A stretch of 64,000 nucleotides of DNA from CALMFG01 sp963666035. Its GTDB lineage: Bacteria; Bacillota; Clostridia; Christensenellales; CALMFG01. The DNA lies in NCBI GenBank assembly GCA_963666035.2, contig CAXXJI010000007.1:1-64000 (forward strand), given 5' to 3'. The notes below the pieces were generated by a model, which had not been told where the DNA came from, did not search any database, and saw only the letters and a program-made list of their open reading frames with translations. A program made the translations under genes and the position numbers. Positions 21,562 to 31,219 of the stretch are shown here, piece by piece (position 1 is the stretch's first letter; the number at the start of each line of letters is the position of its first letter).

Positions 21562-22590
21562 TTAATCCCGCTGTTGACGTTTCTTCATTAATCCCGCCAG
21601 CAAGAGCAACACCACACCGATGCCAAACAAAATCAATCCCTTACCCGCCATCGCTTTTCCCACGGGATGCATCAATACATCCAGCGAAAGTACATCCGAG
21701 AACGCACCGATATTTTTTTCCATCACGCTCTGGATCTTTTGCAACAGCAACCCGTTCTTCTGGATTAATGCCGCTCCCAAGACCGCTGAAACCGCTCCTC
21801 CCAAGGTATAAGCCCATCCGTTTAAGCTGAATGCCGTTTTGATGCGGCCAAGATGCATTAAAATTAAAAGCGTGGACAAGAAGCTTAAAACCAGCAGCAT
21901 GGGTAATATGCCCTTATGAAAAAGGGTTACCCATCGCTTCGCGTTCTCCGCATCTGCTATAGCGTTTTCATTCCCAGTATATATCATGACATCTACAACC
22001 GAAGTCATCATAAAAGGTTCCTTCAGCGCTTCATTGGTGTCAAACGTGGCGCGCATGGCCTGTTCCTTTAAGACACTGTTGATATTGCCTTCCTGATCCA
22101 CAATACCCAGCGCAACCAACACCGCTTCTGTCGCGCCATTGCTGGAAAGTCCGCTGATCTTTAGTACCCTGTCCAAGGTTAATCCGTCCGACATCACCAC
22201 GCGCAGCTCATCGTATTTGGGCATCAGATCAAAGGTTGGCAGTGCTTCCGCTTCTCCGCTCAGATAAGACACTGTTCCCGTCATATTTTGTTTAAGTAAA
22301 TCCGTTACATACTCTTCCGTTAATACAGTCTGAAGACTCTCAATCACCCAATCCGCAATATCTTCATCCAGATTTGGGTCTTCAAGTGCCGCTGTTTTTA
22401 CCTGCTGCTCCACTTCACCCAACATCGCATCGTACGCGACCTCGTAGGTTCCCGCCGTCTCCAGCTGTTCCGTATAGAATGTATCCGATAATAGGTTATC
22501 ATTAGTCGCTGACGCTAACGGATATAGAATCACCAATGCTAAAATCAGCACAGTGATAATTAAAGCAAACAACCCGTTAAATATTCTCAT
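21562..22590 (-). CDS. Membrane protein of unknown function
   Basis: 342 residues. One N-terminal hydrophobic segment (5-27) is followed by about 190 extracytoplasmic residues with many acidic groups, then three hydrophobic segments near 232-250, 262-282 and 318-336, ending in a basic KKRQQRD tail. The topology suggests an exported central domain between the first and second membrane segments. I do not recognise the family. It stands alone between HU and the rRNA operon, both in the same direction. Confidence 0.7.
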   Translation of the reverse strand: MRIFNGLFALIITVLILALVILYPLASATNDNLLSDTFYTEQLETAGTYEVAYDAMLGEVEQQVKTAALEDPNLDEDIADWVIESLQTVLTEEYVTDLLKQNMTGTVSYLSGEAEALPTFDLMPKYDELRVVMSDGLTLDRVLKISGLSSNGATEAVLVALGIVDQEGNINSVLKEQAMRATFDTNEALKEPFMMTSVVDVMIYTGNENAIADAENAKRWVTLFHKGILPMLLVLSFLSTLLILMHLGRIKTAFSLNGWAYTLGGAVSAVLGAALIQKNGLLLQKIQSVMEKNIGAFSDVLSLDVLMHPVGKAMAGKGLILFGIGVVLLLLAGLMKKRQQRD

Positions 22591-22654
22591 TATAGTACCT
22601 CAAGTTTTTCCTAATATATGTACTCGCTATTATATCATAAAACACACGTAAAAA

Positions 22655-22690
22655 TATAAAAGGCCTGATATAGGATAAACCTTCAGGCCG
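22655..22690 (-). terminator. Terminator of hup
   Basis: 7-bp stem GGCCTGA/TCAGGCC followed by TTTTATATTTTT on the minus strand, about 30 bp after the HU stop. Confidence 0.85.
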
Positions 22691-22716
22691 TGTAAGCTTC
22701 GTTTTAATTCTGTTTT

Positions 22717-22992
22717 TTAAGCGTTGAAAATATCTTTAAATCCTTTTCCCGCTTTGAACGCCGGCGCTTTGGAAGCCGGAATCTGAATCTTTTCTTTGGT
22801 CTGCGGATTTAAGCCCATTCTGGCCGCTCTTTCTTTCACTTCAAATGTGCCAAAGCCTATCAGTTGGATTTTCTCGCCTTTTTTCAATGATTCGGTGATC
22901 GTATCTACAAAAGCGCTGTAAGCTTTTTCCGCATCTTTTTTGCTCAATTCAGCTTTTTCACTGAAAGCAGCAATAAATTCGTTTTTGTTCAT
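22717..22992 (-). CDS. hup: HU-family DNA-binding protein
   Basis: 91 residues, the normal HU length. GFGTFEVKERAARMGLNPQT contains the DNA-intercalating arm, and the N-terminal MNKNEFIAAFSEKAELSKKDAEK forms the dimer helices. It binds and bends chromosomal DNA. GGAGGA just before the ATG is a strong ribosome site. It lies downstream of mazG as in many Firmicutes, but has its own terminator. Confidence 0.97.
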   Translation of the reverse strand: MNKNEFIAAFSEKAELSKKDAEKAYSAFVDTITESLKKGEKIQLIGFGTFEVKERAARMGLNPQTKEKIQIPASKAPAFKAGKGFKDIFNA

Positions 22993-23089
22993 ATCCGTCC
23001 TCCATGGTTCCTAAAAATTTTCTTTTATTTATCAAATACAAAGCCTGTCCATTATACGGGATTTTCCAAAAGATAGCAAGCCCTTTTTG

Positions 23090-24535
23090 TCAGAAATTCT
23101 GTTCCTTTTTTAAGCTCTTTTTTGCCTGTTCCCACAGGACGTCCATCTCTTCAAGGGTCATATCCGAGAGCATCCTTTGTTGTGCCTCTGCCAATTTTTC
23201 CATCTCGGAAAAACGAAGGATGAATTTCTCGACGCCTTCATAAAGTACGGTTTCACTCTCCAGCTTTAAGTGTCTGGCCAAATTGGTCACCGCAAACAGC
23301 ACATCCCCAAGCTCGGTGGTCGGGTCTTTTTTATCCGCGATATCCTGCTTAAGTTCTTCTAATTCCTCAAAGACTTTTTCCATAGGTAAGGCCGGGCCAT
23401 CCCAGTCAAAACCGCAGGCAGCCGCCCGCTTTTGCACTTTTTGCGCACGCATCAAAGCCGGCATCGCTTTGGGGACATCCTTTAGGTTGTGCCGAACATT
23501 TTCGATTCCTTTTTCTTTGGCTTTAATCTTCTCCCAATTCTTCAGCACTTTCTCGCTCGTATCTGCCTTAGTGTCGGCAAACACATGCGGATGGCGGTTA
23601 ATCATCTTTTTACAGATGGCGGTACTGATATCCAGCGCGTCAAATGCGCGATGCTCTTTTGCAATCTCGGCATGAAAGACCACTTGCAACAGCACATCAC
23701 CCAGCTCATCATAGAGCATATCCATATCATCCGCCTTGACAGCGTCAAATACTTCGTAGGCTTCTTCCACCAAATAACGCTTTAAACTGTCATGTGTCTG
23801 CTCGCGGTCCCAGGGACAGCCGTCCCTGCCGCGCAAGCGCGCCATAATCATCATTAAATCCGCATAGGTAAAGCCCGTTTTTTCGGCCAGCGGTGTGGGC
23901 GGAATATAGGCGCATGTTGAATAGTCATAAGCCGTCTGCCTGTCCAGTTCCTCCAGAACAACCGCTCTGGCCGCTTCGCCTTCATTATATATATAGACGG
24001 CTTTATCTTCGGGTAGCTGACGCAGGAGCGTAATTTTAATCTCACCCGCCAAAAAGGTTGAATCGATCTCATAAACCAGCAGACCTTTCTCGCCGTCATA
24101 CTGGCCGTCATACGCAAGCGCGCTGATGGTCTGTATCCCTTTGGGCATTTGTTCCTGCCCGATCAGCGCCGCTGCCAAAGCCTCGCCGCCGCAGGACATG
24201 CCCGCGATAACCGACAGCGCTATACCCTGCTGTTTCGCCTTTTCAGCCACAGCCTGGGCCAACTGGTTTTGCATCACATCTCCCAGCACACAGAACACAG
24301 CATCTGCCTGAGCTGCTTCCAAGATCAACTTCTCTGCCACTTCGTTTTTCAGCGCATCAAAGTCTTTTGCCGAAGCAAAATAATCATCAAAAGCAGTATA
24401 TTCCCGTTCAATTTCCTTGCCAAACGGAATTTGCGCGGTTTGCAAAAACAGCTTGGGCGCGGTTGTTATCGCGTCCCAAGCTTTCAATGTCAGAGTTTCT
24501 TTTCTTCCATCGGCGAAGCCGACTATTGTAATCAT
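23090..24535 (-). CDS. mazG: MazG nucleoside triphosphate pyrophosphohydrolase with tetrapyrrole-methylase-like N-terminus
   Basis: 481 residues. The N-terminal 220 residues are a degenerate tetrapyrrole (corrin/porphyrin) methylase-like domain. Two MazG units follow: the first has CPWDREQTHDSLKRYLVEEAYE and LYDELGDVLLQVVFHAEIA, the second FEELEELKQDIAD and ELGDVLFAVTNLARH. The EExxE and ELGD motifs bind magnesium. The enzyme hydrolyses NTPs to NMPs and pyrophosphate as house-cleaning. The layout equals B. subtilis YabN. GAAGGAAAA selects the ATG at 24535; upstream in-frame codons reach 24595 but overlap the previous gene and lack a ribosome site. Confidence 0.92.
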   Translation of the reverse strand: MITIVGFADGRKETLTLKAWDAITTAPKLFLQTAQIPFGKEIEREYTAFDDYFASAKDFDALKNEVAEKLILEAAQADAVFCVLGDVMQNQLAQAVAEKAKQQGIALSVIAGMSCGGEALAAALIGQEQMPKGIQTISALAYDGQYDGEKGLLVYEIDSTFLAGEIKITLLRQLPEDKAVYIYNEGEAARAVVLEELDRQTAYDYSTCAYIPPTPLAEKTGFTYADLMMIMARLRGRDGCPWDREQTHDSLKRYLVEEAYEVFDAVKADDMDMLYDELGDVLLQVVFHAEIAKEHRAFDALDISTAICKKMINRHPHVFADTKADTSEKVLKNWEKIKAKEKGIENVRHNLKDVPKAMPALMRAQKVQKRAAACGFDWDGPALPMEKVFEELEELKQDIADKKDPTTELGDVLFAVTNLARHLKLESETVLYEGVEKFILRFSEMEKLAEAQQRMLSDMTLEEMDVLWEQAKKSLKKEQNF

Positions 24536-24560
24536 CTTTTTTCCTTCTATATATGGTATA

Positions 24561-26150
24561 TTACGCTTTTGCCTCTTTGCCGCGTATCGCCGCAATTTCC
24601 TGCTTGGTAACCGTTTGCGTTAAGATAAGCGCTCCGGCATACACCGCAATACCGGCCAGAATTGAACCCAATGCCGATATGGTATTGCTTTCCGTGATGC
24701 CGTAAACAAACGGATAGAGGAAATACACCACCGCCCCCATCAAAATCGTGCATGCCAGCGGCTTTAGGAGATGCCCCACTAAACTCAGGCGCATTTTGCT
24801 ATGCTTGATCACTGCTATGACGTCCAGCACCGCCGCCACAGAGTAACAGGCAACCGTACCAATCGCCGCACCTTTGACGTTGATTTCCGGGATACGAATC
24901 AGCACCAGCGAAATGACCAGCTTAACAACTGCTCCAATCGCCAGATTAATCACAGGTATTTGTACCTTTCCAAGACCCTGTAATATTCCCGTCATGGTCT
25001 GCAGCAACGTCAGCACAATCACCCCAGCCGACATGATAATCAGCAGCATGCCCGTTTCCTCCAAGAGCGCGCCCTCGAGATGACGGTACAATAAATGGAT
25101 GATGGGTTTTGCCAAAAGAATATAGCCGGTTGCGGCGGGCAAACCCACCAACAGTGCAATTTTAAAACCAAGCCCGGACTGCTCTTGAAGTTCGGTTATT
25201 CTGTTTTGCTTTTTATAGGAAGAAATCGCCGGGACCAAACTCATCGCCAGCGCCAGCGACAACACTGCCGGCATATTGATGAGCGAGTTGACATAACCCG
25301 ATAATAGTCCAAATTTATCCAAAGCATCTTCGTGCGCAAACCCGATGCTTTCCAGCCCGCGCACTACGATGGCACTGTCGATCCACATGACAATGGGCAT
25401 CACACATGCCCCAATCATAATCGGAATGGCAATGACCAGCAATTCTTTCAAAAGCGCCCATTCGGACGTTTTTTGCATGTCCGCAGGCGTCAACAGGATT
25501 TCTGCGTCAAAGTCGCTTTTCTTTTTATAATAGATAATCAAGAGTAAGATGAGCGCCAAAACCTCAGAAACTGAAACGCCGATGAGCGCACCCATTGCAC
25601 CATACTCAGGCCCCATTGGCAGTAATCGCTTTGCCAACCAAAGGCCTACGATCAGTTTACCAAGCTGTTCTACCAGCTGAGAAAAACCGGTTGGCGCCAT
25701 CATCTGCATGCCTTGAAAATACCCGCGATAAGACGATATGGCCGCAACAAAGAAAAGCGCCGGCGCAATGCCCATATAGGCCACACGCGCTTCCGGTATG
25801 CCTTGCGCTGCGGCGAGCGGCCCGCAAACCAGGTATAACAAAGCGGTCGTGAAAACCCCGACAACCAGGAGCATCTTCAGCGAGGCAACAAGTACCTGTT
25901 TAGCGCCCGAATAATCATCCACAGCACGTCTTTCCGAAACCATCTTAGCGATGGCCACCGGCATGCCGGCAGACGAGATGACCAGCAAAAGCGCATAGGT
26001 TGGGTAAACGCTCTGGTAGTTAGCCATGCCTTGCGTCTTAATCGCATCGGCCAGCGGGATGCGGAAAACCGCCCCGATGACCTTGACCACCAACCCGATA
26101 ATACCAAGTACAGCAGCACCTTTAACAAAATTCTTGGTTTTATTGCTCAT
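24561..26150 (-). CDS. SpoVB/YabM-type polysaccharide flippase (MurJ-like MOP superfamily)
   Basis: 529 residues with about 14 hydrophobic segments. The N-terminal FVKGAAVLGIIGLVVKVIGAVFRIPLA and YQSVYPTYALLLVISSAGMPVAIAK are hallmarks of the SpoVB/YtgP group, which flips lipid-linked cell-wall or cortex precursors. It lies 25 bp upstream of mazG, the order found for yabM-yabN in B. subtilis, so the pair is probably an operon. Whether it serves the spore cortex or the vegetative wall is undetermined. Confidence 0.9.
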   Translation of the reverse strand: MSNKTKNFVKGAAVLGIIGLVVKVIGAVFRIPLADAIKTQGMANYQSVYPTYALLLVISSAGMPVAIAKMVSERRAVDDYSGAKQVLVASLKMLLVVGVFTTALLYLVCGPLAAAQGIPEARVAYMGIAPALFFVAAISSYRGYFQGMQMMAPTGFSQLVEQLGKLIVGLWLAKRLLPMGPEYGAMGALIGVSVSEVLALILLLIIYYKKKSDFDAEILLTPADMQKTSEWALLKELLVIAIPIMIGACVMPIVMWIDSAIVVRGLESIGFAHEDALDKFGLLSGYVNSLINMPAVLSLALAMSLVPAISSYKKQNRITELQEQSGLGFKIALLVGLPAATGYILLAKPIIHLLYRHLEGALLEETGMLLIIMSAGVIVLTLLQTMTGILQGLGKVQIPVINLAIGAVVKLVISLVLIRIPEINVKGAAIGTVACYSVAAVLDVIAVIKHSKMRLSLVGHLLKPLACTILMGAVVYFLYPFVYGITESNTISALGSILAGIAVYAGALILTQTVTKQEIAAIRGKEAKA

Positions 26151-26276
26151 ATCATATCCACTCAGCCATTTGGCCGTTCCCTTTCAAGCGTTGACTTTTC
26201 GCTTCCCATTATATATGAGCACGCTTTTGCTGGCAAGCAAACAAAACACTAAACCACAACTCTATACATCACCTTA

Positions 26277-29200
26277 TCATTCTTCGCCGACCGAATAACC
26301 GATTATAACATCTTCCGCGTCAACCTTGCGCCTTCCGCTGTTGACCGCGAACACTTTAAAGTCGTAAGCGGATTGTGTGGGTAAAAAAAAGCATGTGGCG
26401 TTTTCGCCAAATCCGGTAATCGGCCGCCATCTGCTGGTGCCTGAAACACGGTAATAAAAGCGATAAAGCGGCACATAGCCCCAATCATCATAACCTACGG
26501 CTTGTACAGCGTTTGCCGAAAGGATCAACCATCCGTCTTCATTTTTGGTTATATCATTCAACGCGACACTTTCTATTGGCATCACCGTGTATATATCAAT
26601 CATGTCAGACGCCCACACGTCCGGTCCAGTTCGACCTTTTGTCCGAACATTGACGCGGATATAATATCTTTTATCTGTTTTCGATACGATATTGATATCA
26701 ACCTGCGCTGTGTCATCCGTTAAAACCAGCGGTTCATACGCGGCATACTCGGGTAACGGTTTCCAACTTTTGTTGTTGGTGGAGACCAATATTTGATATT
26801 CAAGCGCGGTGCCTTCTTTGCCGTTGTCCGCGGCAGAAAGCGTCAGCGGAATGCTTTCGCCGTACACTGCTTTTGTTTTGCCTCCCAAGTCAAGTTCAGC
26901 TCTCCCTGCGGGCAGGTCTCCAAAATAAAGACCAACCGGCCCACAGACGTCCGAGCTAGCATCAATGGTCTTTCTGCCCAGCGTCTGTGCCTGAACACAA
27001 AATTCATATTCCCCTTCCGCACGCGGAACAAATACGGCCGTTTTTTCTTCGGACCACTTTTTCCCGATATACTGCCATTTCGTGGTTCCCGCCAAACGGT
27101 AGCAAAAGCGGTATGAACTCGGTACTTCTTCACCTCTTCTAAGGCCTTTCGCCGACAACTGCACACCCTCGTTTGGTACCACTTGCAGATTTTCTCCGCT
27201 CACCGTGAGTATCACCTCATCCAGTGGTAAAACCATATATCGCGAAACACATATCGCTTCGGAAATCGCATCCGTGCCCGTCCGCTCCTCGGTGCGTACC
27301 GCCACTTTCAGGTAGCTCAAAGAATCTTTTTTAATCTGGGGCAGAACCACCGGTTCCCTTCCGGTATACTCTCCAAACTCATATCCCGGCAGCACTTTAT
27401 ACTGCCTGCCGTTGGTCGAATACAATACACAGTATTCTAGCCCGCCGTATTTTTCTTCGCCGCAAGGTGTACCGATCACATTCAGCATCACCGCTTCTTC
27501 CGACAAAAACTCGGTTTCTCCGTTGCGAAGCGAAGCCGTAACGCCAATCGCCGGAACCGCGTCACAGTATACCTGAATCCCCGGTATTTCATCCGTTGTT
27601 ATATCGCTTAAGCTGCCCGCAGCCTTTGCTTCTACCCGAAAATCATATATCCCTTCATTTTTAAGCGTGAAATATATTTTACTATCATATGAAAACTGCT
27701 TGCTGACATACTGCCATCGGCTAGTGCCCGCACTGCGGTACGCAAAGCGATACTCAACATAAGCCTGCGTTCCATCCTGCTTTTGAGCAACGGCTTGTAG
27801 CCAAAGACCTGAATCCCCCTGCACCGCTGGATTTTCCAAAGATGTCAAGGTCACCCGTGCCGGAGATTCGCCGACACAAATATTGATATCCTGCGTCAGC
27901 GAAATATCTTCGCCTTTTCTTTCAGCCGTTTTCACGGCAACTCTCAGTTGATAGCCCAAATCCTGCCGACTGGCAGGAACTAAAACGCGGCACGTAACAT
28001 TGTTTTTACCGTCTTGCAGAACATATTCCTGCCAATCCGCCAGCGCGCTAAATCGCTTTGATCCGGTTCTGGCGTACTGAACCTGATACAGCGTGGTCTG
28101 CTCTTCTCGTCCTTCGGTTATCTTGATCGCAAGTTTAATCGGCTCACCGTATTCGAAATGATTCTTTTCCATTTTCACTGTAAGTTCAGAAGCCGGAACC
28201 GCTCCCAGATAAATCGTATAACTCCCAGTAATATGCTCCGCATCAATATCATTTCGTCCAATGTTTCGCGCGATCACTTTAAATACGTACTTGCCTTCCT
28301 TGGTCGGTTTAAACACCACGCTTTCATCAGACCCCCACGCTCGGAATCGCGTAAAAGCACCACCGTTATAAGCATAATAGAAACTATACTGCGCTTCTGC
28401 CGTATACCCCGGATAGGTTTGCGCCGCTGCAAAGAGCGTTATACCCGCCGCCCCAGCCACCAAAACATCGTCCATATCATTAAGTGTCACGCTTTGTATC
28501 GGCATCACCTGATATACCGACACAGCACACTCCGCCCAAGTATCTGCCGCTTCCCGTCCGTCCGCACGCAAACTCAGCCTAAAAGTGTATTCTCCTTCAG
28601 CAAAGTCTTGGGGCAGCGTCAACATCACCTGCCCGCCGTAACCGTTTAAAGTCACAGAGCCACTCCACCCGCTGCCGTTCTGTGTCCATGTCGTCTGATC
28701 TCGGCTGTATTCCACAAGGGTCTGCACCGCCTGCTCATCCATCTCATTTTCAGTTTCAAAAATCAGCACCAAAGTTTCACCCGCCAATATAGCCTTTTTT
28801 TCACAAGTCAAGGATGTGATACAGCTGACAGGAAAAGCTCCGAAAAACACATCTACCGCGTGAGTCTCACTCTCTATTTCTGGCGCAACGGATACATCTG
28901 TTTTGGCTTCAATCTTAAAACGGTACGTCCCTTCCTGCGGCAAAGCCACAGTTTGGCTGAATCGGCCATTCTCCCCACATGGCGTAAACCCTGTCGAAAC
29001 ATAGGTCCACCAGGGCGAATCAACCATCTGATACGCAATGCGATAATCCGCATTCGGCGCAGGCAGACCATGTTTTTCAACCAGCCCGGATATTGTGACA
29101 CCGTCGTCGCTTAGTATCATGTCGGGAATATCATCCAGTGTAATCTCCTCCACCGGCAGATCGTCCGAAAGATACGCGACTGTTTTTCCCGCCGATTTAA

Positions 29201-31091
29201 AATACATATCGGCGCTGGAACCAAATAAGACATTAGCTGTAAATTTTAACGTGTTCAAAAATGCATCCGATTCGAATGCTGTATCCGTACCTAAAACGGT
29301 AATTTCTGTCAGCCCAGTGCAGTCTTTAAAAGCATTCTCGCCCACACAGGCCAAAGCCGCAGGCAGAACAATTCGAGAAAGCGAGCGGCAATTTTCAAAA
29401 GCCCCGCTTCTAATCTCATTGAGCCCGTCCGGCAACGTGATCGAAACCATCGCCGGTTTGTTCTTAAAAGCATCCACCCCAATAACAGTGATTTCATCGG
29501 GTATGATGACAGCTGTTTCTTGTCCAAAATACCGAATCAGCTCACCGTTATCAATCAAAAATGGATTTTCCGCATCCCCGATCAACTCATATACTATTCC
29601 ATTATCCACTGCATATTCGTAAGCGCAGGATTGATAGCAGCATTGAATCATTAAATTTTCACACGCACTAAACACATCATCTCCGATCTCCGTCACCGAG
29701 GCCGGAATAAAAAATGTGGCATCACTAAGCGCACCATAAAACGCCTGATCGGAAAGTCGCATCAATGTCTCCGGCAGTACCAACTCAGTCAGCTCTGTAT
29801 TTCTAAAAGCACCGGTACCAATACAAATCACTGTGTCGGGTAATGCTACTGTCTCAAGTTGTGTACACCCGTCAAACGCACCCGATCCCACTATTCTAAG
29901 CTTTTCCGGCAGAGCAGCGCTCTGCAGCTTGGTACAATCTTTTAAGGTTTTTTCTCCCGTATCTATAAGATTTGCCGGGAACACAAAATCGGTCAGATTT
30001 CCGCATCCCAAAAAAGCCGCTTCTCCCAGCCACTCAATCGTGTCCGGTAATACCACTTGCGATAAACCGTCACAACCCATAAAAGCATGATGGCCAATAC
30101 TGATCAGATCCCCCGCTTCGGGCAACCTCGGAAGTGTGATACACCCAGCAAAAGCATAATCGCCAAATGCTGTCACACATCGAGGCAGGTTCATATCGTT
30201 CAGCAAAGTGCATCCCTGAAATGCGCCTTGCGGTATTGAATTAAAGTCGCCGGAAAGCGTGATTTCTGTAAGATTTACACAACCCAAAAAAGTATAGGCA
30301 CCCAGAGTGTGCAAATGCGTCTGCGGCGTCATTACTGTCAGATTTTCACATTCTGAAAAAGCAAAGGGCTGGATTTCACTGATTTGGCTTACTGTTGAGA
30401 GGCTGGTGATGTCAGCGTTTCCCGCAAAGGCATACGCACCAATCACTGTGATATTTTCAGGCAATGCCACAGCGGCTTCGTTTCCTGTATAGCCGACCAA
30501 AACCGAATCATCTAAAATATAATCTCCTGAGACGGAATATGTAAACGTCTCAAGCCCGGTTCCAATCAACGCCGCATATCCGGCGACAAACGCCCCTTCC
30601 GGACATCGAATGGTCAGCGCATCACAGCCGCGAAAACACTCCGCGCCGATGGTGCCGATATGTTCATATATCGTAGCTTCGGTTAAGTTTTGGCAATTAT
30701 AAAACGCCCGCGCTCCAATTGTATTAAGTCCTCTCGGCAGTTGAACGCGCCCCAGAGAAACACAGCCTTTAAAAACATTGTTCTGGATATCAATCAAGCC
30801 AGAGGGAAAGTTGATGGATTCAAGTGCCGAGCATCCCTCAAAAGCCGAAGAATCTAAATGAGTCAATGTGGAAGGAAGGTGGATTTGCTCCACTTCAGTG
30901 TTTTGATAAAAGGCTTTCTCCCCAATCGCAGTGATACCTTCAGGTATATTCACTGCCAAGTCATGTCCGCTGTAACCCGTCAGCGTGGTACCCGTTATCT
31001 CAAACTCTCCTTCGGCGGAAGCCGGCCATGCAAACAGCAAAACAAATAAGATTGCACAAACCCCCGCGATTATGCGCAGTTTTTTCATCAT
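26277..31091 (-). CDS. Large secreted protein: BspA-type leucine-rich repeats plus nine alternating beta-type repeats
   Basis: 1604 residues. A signal peptide ends at WPASA/EGEF near residue 26. The first 630 residues are LRR_5 (BspA-type) repeats with the pattern AFxxCxxLxxIxLPxxLxxIGxxAF, in three blocks that each open with a similar sequence (LTGYSGHDLAVNIPEGITAIG, LVGYTGNEAAVALPENI, LIRYFGQETAVIIPDEI). From about 650 to the end are nine repeats of about 100 residues in strict A-B-A-B order. Type A carries YRFxYRxxGTSRWxY and type B carries YxxxxSTNxxxW and RTxxRxGxD. No LPXTG, SLH or membrane anchor is visible, so it is released or held non-covalently. Probable role: adhesion or substrate binding at the cell surface. 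AGAGGG precedes a double ATG (31091/31088). Confidence 0.85.
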   Translation of the reverse strand: MMKKLRIIAGVCAILFVLLFAWPASAEGEFEITGTTLTGYSGHDLAVNIPEGITAIGEKAFYQNTEVEQIHLPSTLTHLDSSAFEGCSALESINFPSGLIDIQNNVFKGCVSLGRVQLPRGLNTIGARAFYNCQNLTEATIYEHIGTIGAECFRGCDALTIRCPEGAFVAGYAALIGTGLETFTYSVSGDYILDDSVLVGYTGNEAAVALPENITVIGAYAFAGNADITSLSTVSQISEIQPFAFSECENLTVMTPQTHLHTLGAYTFLGCVNLTEITLSGDFNSIPQGAFQGCTLLNDMNLPRCVTAFGDYAFAGCITLPRLPEAGDLISIGHHAFMGCDGLSQVVLPDTIEWLGEAAFLGCGNLTDFVFPANLIDTGEKTLKDCTKLQSAALPEKLRIVGSGAFDGCTQLETVALPDTVICIGTGAFRNTELTELVLPETLMRLSDQAFYGALSDATFFIPASVTEIGDDVFSACENLMIQCCYQSCAYEYAVDNGIVYELIGDAENPFLIDNGELIRYFGQETAVIIPDEITVIGVDAFKNKPAMVSITLPDGLNEIRSGAFENCRSLSRIVLPAALACVGENAFKDCTGLTEITVLGTDTAFESDAFLNTLKFTANVLFGSSADMYFKSAGKTVAYLSDDLPVEEITLDDIPDMILSDDGVTISGLVEKHGLPAPNADYRIAYQMVDSPWWTYVSTGFTPCGENGRFSQTVALPQEGTYRFKIEAKTDVSVAPEIESETHAVDVFFGAFPVSCITSLTCEKKAILAGETLVLIFETENEMDEQAVQTLVEYSRDQTTWTQNGSGWSGSVTLNGYGGQVMLTLPQDFAEGEYTFRLSLRADGREAADTWAECAVSVYQVMPIQSVTLNDMDDVLVAGAAGITLFAAAQTYPGYTAEAQYSFYYAYNGGAFTRFRAWGSDESVVFKPTKEGKYVFKVIARNIGRNDIDAEHITGSYTIYLGAVPASELTVKMEKNHFEYGEPIKLAIKITEGREEQTTLYQVQYARTGSKRFSALADWQEYVLQDGKNNVTCRVLVPASRQDLGYQLRVAVKTAERKGEDISLTQDINICVGESPARVTLTSLENPAVQGDSGLWLQAVAQKQDGTQAYVEYRFAYRSAGTSRWQYVSKQFSYDSKIYFTLKNEGIYDFRVEAKAAGSLSDITTDEIPGIQVYCDAVPAIGVTASLRNGETEFLSEEAVMLNVIGTPCGEEKYGGLEYCVLYSTNGRQYKVLPGYEFGEYTGREPVVLPQIKKDSLSYLKVAVRTEERTGTDAISEAICVSRYMVLPLDEVILTVSGENLQVVPNEGVQLSAKGLRRGEEVPSSYRFCYRLAGTTKWQYIGKKWSEEKTAVFVPRAEGEYEFCVQAQTLGRKTIDASSDVCGPVGLYFGDLPAGRAELDLGGKTKAVYGESIPLTLSAADNGKEGTALEYQILVSTNNKSWKPLPEYAAYEPLVLTDDTAQVDINIVSKTDKRYYIRVNVRTKGRTGPDVWASDMIDIYTVMPIESVALNDITKNEDGWLILSANAVQAVGYDDWGYVPLYRFYYRVSGTSRWRPITGFGENATCFFLPTQSAYDFKVFAVNSGRRKVDAEDVIIGYSVGEE

Positions 31092-31167
31092 CGTCCCTCT
31101 TAAAATTTTTCGATATTCCATTCTATCACATTAGTGATATTATTTAAAAGGATACGCTATGAAATGT

Positions 31168-31203
31168 AAAAGCCGCTTGATATCTTTCAAGCGGTCTTTT
31201 TTG
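31168..31203 (-). terminator. Terminator of the xdh/hydantoinase operon
   Basis: 9-bp stem GCCGCTTGA/TCAAGCGGT (one wobble) with T-runs on both sides, right after the hydantoinase stop. Confidence 0.85.
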
Positions 31204-31219
31204 TCTCTACCTATTTACT

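Noticed and set aside
29000..31000. Regular repeat spacing as a possible CRISPR array
   Set aside because: The periodicity comes from leucine-rich repeats in a coding frame; there are no identical repeats with unique spacers.
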